Both the position numbers and the translations under genes were made by a program. Of a stretch of DNA of 64,000 bases, positions 58,501 through 64,000 are shown piece by piece. The notes beneath the pieces were generated by a model that ran no database searches, was not told the DNA's origin, and worked only from the letters and a program-made list of their open reading frames with translations. Numbering within the stretch: position 1 is the stretch's first letter; each line of letters starts with the position of its first letter. Source of the stretch: Pseudoalteromonas luteoviolacea B = ATCC 29581 (lineage in GTDB: Bacteria; Pseudomonadota; Gammaproteobacteria; Enterobacterales; Alteromonadaceae); contig CAPN01000023.1 of NCBI GenBank assembly GCA_000333235.1, positions 62,001 to 126,000 on the forward strand, written 5' to 3'.

Positions 58501-58652
58501 CCGTCTTGCAGATATTCTTTAGCTTTCGCGAGTAATGCAGAATTAAAGTATTTCTTTAAAAAGCGTTCAGACAAAGGAAACTGTTGCGCTTGTTCTTCTT
58601 TTATTTCGGCAAATAACGCAAATAATTGCTCTTTAGACAGCTGAGAAGACAT
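55533..58652 (-). CDS. SNF2-family DEAD/DEAH-type helicase with SWIM zinc finger
   Basis: The start at 58652 ([17 protein letters not shown]) is preferred over 58676. The 1039-aa protein has a SWIM finger near residues 92-106 ([11 protein letters not shown]), a central SNF2 N domain with Walker A [11 protein letters not shown] near 605 and DEAQ box near 702, and a helicase C domain ([36 protein letters not shown]). It probably remodels protein-DNA or RNA polymerase complexes, as RapA and related bacterial Swi2/Snf2 ATPases do; its target is unknown. Confidence 0.9.
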   Translation of the reverse strand: [1039 protein letters not shown]

Positions 58653-58795
58653 CGACCCTAGGTATACAATTAACAATCTTGCCAGTATATGATCTTGTTC
58701 GTCTCAGCTAAAGGGAAATTGGTGATAAATCCTGAGTATTTAGACTGGATGGAGGTGAAAGGACTTGCGACCTTTCATAGTACTCGCCCTTCTTT

Positions 58796-58818
58796 ATACC
58801 CAAGATAACTTGAAGATG
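58796..58818 (+). repeat. Dispersed repeat end
   Basis: TATACCCAAGATAACTTGAA followed by GAT, one of the scattered TATACCC...GAAGATGC-type ends. The 58653-59027 gap holds no gene. Confidence 0.45.
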
Positions 58819-59027
58819 ACTGTTTGACAGATCACTCTATTTCCAGTAAGAAGCCGCTAATCCAGGAATGTAAGTACGCTTTAAAATAAGCGTCACTCCG
58901 TAGTGGAAACTGAGTGTCTCTTGATTTACGCAAGCTTTACAGGTGAATATACCGCATTATTGATTGTTGAGCAGGGGAAAGTCTTTACCTGTCATCAACC
59001 CCTTGCCTAACCCCCATAAACACTCCG

Positions 59028-59990
59028 CTAATTGTATGTCGCAAGGAGTTTTTGGATCTGCTCAAGACGCTTGTCTGTCAAAACACGATTGTCTATCTTA
59101 ATTGTCACATCACCGCTACGTACATTGCGTTGTAGTTTAATAAAATCACTATCAAGAATAAGCTCCGTACGTGATCTTTTCTCATCAAACGTCGTTAGGT
59201 ATTTAGTTATGAGCAGCGCTTTTTTATCATCAGACATCTCTTCTTGATAAAAAGTTTGACTATTAATTTCGCTGACAAGTAATTCGAACATCTCTGGCTC
59301 TTCACTTATCGCTATCGTTAGCTTTTTAGCCGCTTCTCGCCCTAGGTGATTGGCTGTTGGATACAGCGCGAGCACTTTTTGGGGGATCGACTCGAACGCT
59401 TTAATCGCATCCGCGATAGCTGTATGAGACACACCTTCAATTGCCGCAATTTCTCGATACGACCCTTTCTTACCTTGTGTTACGAGCGTTTGCTTGGTCA
59501 TGCAGTATGCCTGTCCTAATTCCCACAAACTCGGAGCTATATATTGATCCGAAGATACCGCTAACACTTCAGCATCAGTATCTGTGAAATCTGACGACTG
59601 TAAGATCACATAGTCTGCACCTGCGACGATACAGGCTTTTCGACGCCGTGTACCGGCTAATACGATACATTGATCCTCTTTAATCCAACACAATGCAGGG
59701 TGTAAATTTCGGCCATCGCTTTTTATTGCAGGCAAAATATCCGCAACTGACTTTTCGTTCAATAAAGCCTGTACGCGACGGTTTTTCCCGTAAACTATTG
59801 TTCGAGATTCAATTTGATCATGAGGGATCACCACACATGTCAATCTGATCTTGCGTGTAGGATCACTAGGTGACGGCATCGTAATGACATCACCAACGTT
59901 AACTTGTTCAAGCAAGGCATCAAGCGAACCTGCTTCAACGGGTGATGAAAATGGATCTATGCGGGTATCATTTTTTCTTTTTTTAACCAC
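59028..59990 (-). CDS. parB: Chromid partition protein ParB
   Basis: A 320-aa DNA-binding protein starting at GTG 59990, with AGAAGG upstream. The N-terminal part has RRVQALLNEKSVADILPAI and VLAGTRRRKACI, and the HTH is near 175-200 (GSYREIAAIEGVSHTAIADA). The C-terminal part (VTIKIDNRVLTDKRLEQIQ) probably dimerises. It should bind the centromere sites of this replicon; the six TGTAAA-N5-TTTACA repeats are the best candidates seen. It lies 13 bp after parA in one operon. Confidence 0.9.
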   Translation of the reverse strand: MVKKRKNDTRIDPFSSPVEAGSLDALLEQVNVGDVITMPSPSDPTRKIRLTCVVIPHDQIESRTIVYGKNRRVQALLNEKSVADILPAIKSDGRNLHPALCWIKEDQCIVLAGTRRRKACIVAGADYVILQSSDFTDTDAEVLAVSSDQYIAPSLWELGQAYCMTKQTLVTQGKKGSYREIAAIEGVSHTAIADAIKAFESIPQKVLALYPTANHLGREAAKKLTIAISEEPEMFELLVSEINSQTFYQEEMSDDKKALLITKYLTTFDEKRSRTELILDSDFIKLQRNVRSGDVTIKIDNRVLTDKRLEQIQKLLATYN

Positions 59991-60003
59991 GTTATTAAAC
60001 CTT

Positions 60004-61242
60004 CTATGCTGTTTCGTCTAGTTGAGATTGTGTTGAATTCCAATTAGCACGGATCAACATTTCTAGCTCATCAACAACATCTTTTATATTTTCTTGAGCT
60101 TTTATCAAAGATTCACGGCTGGCTAAGCTATCCGATGTTTTTTGATCAAAAATTGTATTAAATGACGAAGAGCTCGCCGTGATTGCAGCGCTGTGATTAA
60201 TTGGGTAACTCATCACTTGTCGACCAAATGCACTGCGGACGTCTTTAACGATGTCACGTTGCGAATGGTTTCCTTTAACATAATTGGTCACGACAAATTG
60301 CATAAAATCCCAACCTTCATGGCCTAGTGCCGCTACCGTATGATAGATTTCACCTAACCGTTTAAGGTATTTGTTGTTTGCATCGAAATCAACAGCTTCT
60401 GGGTGGACGGGGATCAACATTGCAGTTGAAGCCATTAAGGCATTGTAAAACATAAAGTTTAATGAGGGTGCTGTGTCGATTAAAATTAGATCAAATTCGT
60501 CTGCAATTGGATTTATCACTTTTTCAAGAAGCTTATGATAATGCCTAGTTTGTGCATAGCCCGAGCTTTCTTTTAAAAGTGTTGCAGTTTCATGTTCAAA
60601 ATAAAAATCGTCCATGCCTGAAGGTAAAACACGAATATTTGGTATGTGTGTTTCTCTAAATGACTGACTCACGATAGAATTCCAAGATTCGCCTTCATCT
60701 AGCTCAATGCAATCGCGCATTAAATCACCAACTGTAATTGGATCTGGCTCATTACTTGGGAAAAAACTAGAAGATGAACCTTGAGGATCTAAGTCTATAA
60801 TTCCAATTCTATAGCGTTTAATGTTAGTGGTTGCCAATGCGGCTGCTATATTAACAAGACTTGTTGTCTTACCACATCCGCCTTTTAATGAATTAATAAC
60901 TATAACTTGGAGTTTGTCACTACTTTGTCGATGATCCGGCTGTATACCGAGTACTTCTGCCATTTCAAAAATGTTATTCAATGTATAAGCATAGTGTCCG
61001 TTCGCGCCTTTCTTTATATCGATCGTATCGAAATCACCTTGATCATGTCGGCGTTTTAATGTCCGATTATTACAACCTAATAAGTCTGCTGCGGCTTTTT
61101 GTGTGTAAGTCCTGAGCTCTTTATCTTCTGTTTTTAAATGAGCTCGATAATGTTGAATTCGTCCTTCTAGTGACTTTTCTGCCACTTCAGCTGTGGCTTT
61201 CAACAATCTATAGGTTGCTAGCGCTTTATTATTAATAGACAT
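60004..61242 (-). CDS. parA: Chromid partition ATPase ParA (type Ia)
   Basis: The start at 61242 is preferred: GAGGA lies 8 bases upstream, while longer starts do not have a suitable site. The 412-aa protein has an N-terminal region of about 105 residues with a helix-turn-helix (YTQKAAADLLGCNNRTLKRR), typical of type Ia ParA that repress their own promoter. The ATPase follows with deviant Walker A KGGCGKTT near 120, GIIDLDPQGSSSSFFP and LILIDTAPSLNFM. It moves the replicon copies apart with ParB. Confidence 0.93.
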   Translation of the reverse strand: MSINNKALATYRLLKATAEVAEKSLEGRIQHYRAHLKTEDKELRTYTQKAAADLLGCNNRTLKRRHDQGDFDTIDIKKGANGHYAYTLNNIFEMAEVLGIQPDHRQSSDKLQVIVINSLKGGCGKTTSLVNIAAALATTNIKRYRIGIIDLDPQGSSSSFFPSNEPDPITVGDLMRDCIELDEGESWNSIVSQSFRETHIPNIRVLPSGMDDFYFEHETATLLKESSGYAQTRHYHKLLEKVINPIADEFDLILIDTAPSLNFMFYNALMASTAMLIPVHPEAVDFDANNKYLKRLGEIYHTVAALGHEGWDFMQFVVTNYVKGNHSQRDIVKDVRSAFGRQVMSYPINHSAAITASSSSFNTIFDQKTSDSLASRESLIKAQENIKDVVDELEMLIRANWNSTQSQLDETA

Positions 61243-61276
61243 ACACATATTCCTCGATGTAGTGTCTAACATTATA

Positions 61277-61318
61277 ATGTCCATCTCTTTGGTTGTAAAA
61301 CTATAAATTAATGGACAT
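61277..61318 (-). promoter_or_regulatory. Candidate ParA operator in the parAB promoter
   Basis: Inverted 8-base arms ATGTCCAT (61277-61284) and ATGGACAT (61311-61318) with a 26-base spacer, just upstream of parA. A TATAAT-like -10 lies next to the inner arm. Type Ia ParA proteins usually bind such a site. Confidence 0.4.
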
Positions 61319-61369
61319 CTTAAAAAGATTGGACTTGTTACTTTACTTAAGAGTAAATAAAGAAGTCTA

Positions 61370-61455
61370 AGAATGGTTAAATATATAGGTATTAAAGATT
61401 AGGATGCTAAAAAGTTTACTTAACTATATGTTTTATATAAATATAAAATCAAAAG
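61370..61455. other. AT-rich stretch beside the origin iterons (possible unwinding element)
   Basis: About 85 bases of strongly AT-rich DNA (AACTATATGTTTTATATAAA at its core) between parA and the first origin iteron. It could be the DNA-unwinding element of the origin. Confidence 0.45.
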
Positions 61456-61712
61456 TTGGATCAACAAAATACTAAGTAAAGATCGGATCTTTAATAAGCT
61501 ATAGATCGATATTTTACTAGCTTGAGAGATAGGGGACCGGTTTACACACAGCCTATACACAAAAATACACACAATTCAGTTAGTAAAGATCTGATTTTTA
61601 CTAATTAAACCAACAATTTAATGCACAGCTTTTGCTTAAAAGTCCTAGTTTAGTAAGTAGAGATCGGATCTACACTAAGTATAGATCTGATCTTAACTAG
61701 CAAAATACCAAG

Positions 61713-61721
61713 TTATCCACA
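61713..61721 (+). promoter_or_regulatory. DnaA box
   Basis: TTATCCACA, identical to the consensus DnaA box, in the middle of the origin iterons. Confidence 0.85.
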
Positions 61722-61879
61722 TGAGTAGTGTAAAATTCGAAAAATAACGTGCTTTGAGCCTCATTTTCTGCAAGCACAAGCTCATTTTGCGTTTCCAGTT
61801 GGTAAAAAAACGATCTGACATCCCTTTCAAGGGCTGCTAAAATAGGGCACTTAGTAAAATCTTGATCTGAACTCAGCAA

Positions 61880-61935
61880 GTTAGTAAAAAACTGATCCGC
61901 TAATAATATTCATAGCGGATCGAGTTTATACTAAC
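61880..61935. promoter_or_regulatory. Inverted iteron pair, probable rep operator
   Basis: Iterons at 61880-61898 and 61917-61935 face each other, and GATCCGCTA/TAGCGGATC between them extends the symmetry. The pair ends 68 bp before the rep start. Iteron-type Rep proteins often bind such an inverted repeat as dimers to repress their own gene. Confidence 0.6.
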
Positions 61936-62003
61936 ATAAAACATTAACTTTTCTTGCCGAATGTGGTGTTATTAGCTGTCGGATATTTTAAGGAAGTGGA
62001 ACA

Positions 62004-63209
62004 ATGAACCGTAAGGTCAACATCTCAGTGGAGAATTTGCCCGATACTTTGAGAGGACAGATCCATGGGGTGGAAAGTGCTATCGATAATGAGAGCCTTG
62101 CATTATTTACAGACAACAAAGATGTCAGGGTTACGTTAGAGAATTCAAAGCAAGGACTTCGTGCTTACTCTAATACGTTTAACCATTATGATCTTTGGGG
62201 TCGCTTTGTTCGATCAGGACACAAAAAACTTCCTTTAGAAGAAGCCCCGAAAAAAACAATCGTCACGCGTCGAATTTCTGAGAAAGTAGACGGTGTACTG
62301 TATGAAGGTGAAATAAAAATAACTCCCGCGGTAGTAAGCAGTAAAAAAGAAGGCGATGATGTTGAATATTTAGTTTGGCCGTCTGATCGCGAAGAAAAAG
62401 TTGAAAGAGCATTAATTCGTCTTGCTTCAAAAGGTAAAATTGTAAAGATCAATTTTAAATCTGGTATTCAGTATGCCGTTATCTTTTCAATGAATGAATT
62501 GGCCCAAGAATTAAAAGCCGTTGGCCAATCGATGCCTTATCCGCAAATAAAAGAATCGTTAGAAGCATTACAAGGTTCGAAACTTTCATTCAAATACACC
62601 GCGGTTGATACAAGAAACCCAGAAATTGATGACTCTTTTTATGAGTCAAATATGAACTTTCTTTCGTCTTTACATTTTAGCGGTAAGAAAGGGCAGGGGG
62701 GTAACATCAAATGTGTTGCTTGTTTAAATGCTTTCGTTCACAACATGATCGACAATTTAGAGTACAAAGGGTATTACTTTAATAGTGCTCAAGAATTAAA
62801 ACGCGGTTTATCTCGTTGGATGATGTTACGTTTATATCATTTGTGGCGATATGCAGCTCCAGGTAAGACATATCATTTTCGTCTAATTTCTATAATGGAA
62901 AAATATGGCACGATCAGTGATGACGATGATATTACAGAAAATAAATTAAAAGCTTTGCGCCGTGATATGACAACTACGATGAAAGATCTTATGGAAAAAG
63001 GTGCAATCTCATCGTATGAAATATCTAATATTAAAGAAGATGATTCGGGTAAAATTATAGACTACGTCTATGAAATGCATCCATCGGCACAATTCTGTGA
63101 GGAAATTCTGACTTTAAATAAACATCACAAACGGATTGAGATACAAGGTGGTAAACGTAGTGTTGAAGTCATTGATGAAGACACATTAGAAGAAATCGTG
63201 AAAGATTAG
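62004..63209 (+). CDS. Plasmid/chromid replication initiator (winged-helix Rep)
   Basis: A 401-aa protein with AAGGAAG before the ATG. The sequence suggests two winged-helix regions: about 120-225 (DREEKVERALIRLASKGKIV, YPQIKESLEALQGSKLSFKY) and 270-360 (LKRGLSRWMMLRLYHLWRYA, LKALRRDMTTTMKDLMEKGA). This is the usual plan of iteron-binding Rep proteins. Position beside iterons, a DnaA box and parAB supports its role as initiator of this replicon. I do not give a symbol, since several Rep families share the layout. Confidence 0.8.
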   Translation: MNRKVNISVENLPDTLRGQIHGVESAIDNESLALFTDNKDVRVTLENSKQGLRAYSNTFNHYDLWGRFVRSGHKKLPLEEAPKKTIVTRRISEKVDGVLYEGEIKITPAVVSSKKEGDDVEYLVWPSDREEKVERALIRLASKGKIVKINFKSGIQYAVIFSMNELAQELKAVGQSMPYPQIKESLEALQGSKLSFKYTAVDTRNPEIDDSFYESNMNFLSSLHFSGKKGQGGNIKCVACLNAFVHNMIDNLEYKGYYFNSAQELKRGLSRWMMLRLYHLWRYAAPGKTYHFRLISIMEKYGTISDDDDITENKLKALRRDMTTTMKDLMEKGAISSYEISNIKEDDSGKIIDYVYEMHPSAQFCEEILTLNKHHKRIEIQGGKRSVEVIDEDTLEEIVKD

Positions 63210-63231
63210 ACACTATGACGCATACCTAATA

Positions 63232-63255
63232 AAAAGGCCTAACTACAGGCCTTTT
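63232..63255. terminator. Bidirectional terminator between rep and the Tus-type gene
   Basis: Perfect 9-base stem AAAAGGCCT/AGGCCTTTT with a 6-base loop and T runs on both strands, 22 bases after the rep stop and before the end of the convergent gene. Confidence 0.88.
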
Positions 63256-63285
63256 AACATAATCTTAATATAACCTTCATTTTAA

Positions 63286-64000
63286 TCAATCGTGTTTTTC
63301 TAAATAAATTCGGTCAACCAAAAAATTATATTCCCGTTTTCTAACATTTTCTTTGTCTTTGATATAGTGAGTTAACTCTCCAACTTTCATCATTGGATCA
63401 GGGTTTAGTGCAATAAAAGGTAAGGCACCGCTAACGTGATAACGTTGTGAATTTGAAAAACGAACATTTACTTCTGGTGTTACTCGAGTGGGTCGTCGGA
63501 TCCGCAATTTGGTATGAGGACTTAAGGACGCAACGCGAGCTTTTTCTTTTTGAACTAGCGTTTGCCATGAAACTTGATCAATCATTCTCGGGTTTGAATA
63601 GTTCGACGACCTTTCAAGCAATTCTATCGCTTGATCTCGGCTAAGCGACTTCGTCGCATGTTTATGCATCCAAGTAAAACGTATCGATTTTGGTTGTTCA
63701 GATTCAAAATGAATTTGCCGGTATGCTGCTAAGGTGATCAGATTTGGAACACTAGCGTGAACTAATTCAAATCGCGCATCGTTGTTAGAGATAGACAACA
63801 CGCTTTTTTTGAAATCTAACTTAGCCTGATTGACTTGCTTTAAGCGCAACTCTAATTGATTACCTTCATCATTAACAAGTAACAAGCCGGGATGGCGTTT
63901 CACCATTTTTCCGCTTTGGTTATTTTCCAAAAAGAGGTCTTTGAATGCCGCAGCAATGAATTTTAATGCTTTCTCTCCGTTTAGTTTTTCTACTTCAATA
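63286..64000 (-). CDS. tus: Tus-type replication terminus-binding protein (5' end outside window)
   Basis: About 237 residues are visible; the frame stays open to the window edge. It lines up with E. coli Tus across the DNA-binding core: [20 protein letters not shown] against [39 protein letters not shown] against RFGWANKHIIKNLHRDEVL, and [19 protein letters not shown] against AKLKIKRPVKVQPIARVWY. Tus binds Ter sites and stops one replication fork. The full protein should be about 300 aa. It lies convergent with rep and within about 1.3 kb of the origin, as expected if this replicon has its terminus close to the origin. I see no clear Ter site here. Confidence 0.85.
   Translation of the reverse strand, partial: [237 protein letters not shown]

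Larger units (their letters stand above)
61472..61935. repeat. Replication-origin iterons (11 copies) with dense GATC sites
   Basis: Variants of GTTAGTAAAANNNTGATCT lie at 61472-61490, 61579-61597, 61653-61671, 61675-61693, 61798-61816, 61850-61868 and 61880-61898 on the plus strand, and at 61503-61521, 61587-61605, 61683-61701 and 61917-61935 on the minus strand. Two plus/minus pairs overlap (61579-61605, 61675-61701). About 13 GATC sites fall in roughly 480 bp. The block lies just before the rep gene and with a DnaA box forms the replicon origin. The other end of parAB lies 230 bp away. Confidence 0.88.

Noticed and set aside
61697-61879. 60-aa open frame in the origin
   Set aside because: It runs through iterons and the DnaA box and has no gene-like signals.

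Overview
The window looks like part of a secondary chromosome (chromid) of a marine gammaproteobacterium, most probably Pseudoalteromonas or a close relative. Supporting signs are the proteobacterial gene set with two TonB-dependent receptors of the Alteromonadales type, an AT-leaning composition, and a plasmid-like replication and partition module at the right end. No rRNA, tRNA, CRISPR array, prophage or intact insertion sequence was seen.

Layout. 0-11 kb: the end of an ABC permease/AttH-like export locus, an S41 peptidase, a TonB receptor, a cydAB quinol oxidase with an FNR box and a 42-bp perfect palindrome upstream, a glutaredoxin-like protein and a MipA/OmpV outer-membrane protein. 10.6-24.5 kb: a PadR regulator with its HAAS membrane partner, an ABC exporter, several enzymes (acetyltransferase, hydrolase, deacetylase, flavin reductase), a lipoprotein with collagen-like repeats, a DUF3833/chalcone-isomerase-like pair, and a DUF3649-PepSY-DUF3325 operon behind a Fur-like site. 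24.5-25.9 kb: a gene-free block with eight 19-bp iterons around an AT-rich stretch. 25.9-41.5 kb: lipocalin, CheY-like regulator, methyltransferase, sbcCD, a second TonB receptor, an M1 peptidase and a YeeN-type protein. 41.6-45.6 kb: divergent malate synthase G and isocitrate lyase (glyoxylate shunt). 46-58.7 kb: a TPR sensor kinase, a photolyase/cryptochrome, nitroreductase/LysR pair, rmuC, an OmpR-type regulator and a SWIM/SNF2 helicase. 59-64 kb: parB, parA, an iteron-rich origin with a DnaA box, the replication initiator, and, convergent with it, a Tus-type terminus-binding protein cut by the window end.

The most striking features concern replicon maintenance. The origin iterons (consensus GTTAGTAAAANNNTGATCT, each carrying a GATC or near-GATC) recur in a second, better conserved array about 36 kb away, flanking its own AT-rich stretch and with no rep gene. 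Separately, a 17-bp inverted repeat TGTAAA-N5-TTTACA (N5 = GGGGG, CCCCC or a one-base variant) occurs six times between 5.8 and 45.9 kb, at gene ends, between genes and once inside sbcD codons. That placement suits a centromere (parS-like) site better than an operator. A Tus gene next to the origin agrees with the origin-proximal terminus and unidirectional replication known for many Pseudoalteromonas chromids. The intergenic regions also carry a dispersed repeat family ending in a TATACCC...GAAGATGC-like motif, including a 100-bp element with 24-bp terminal inverted repeats.
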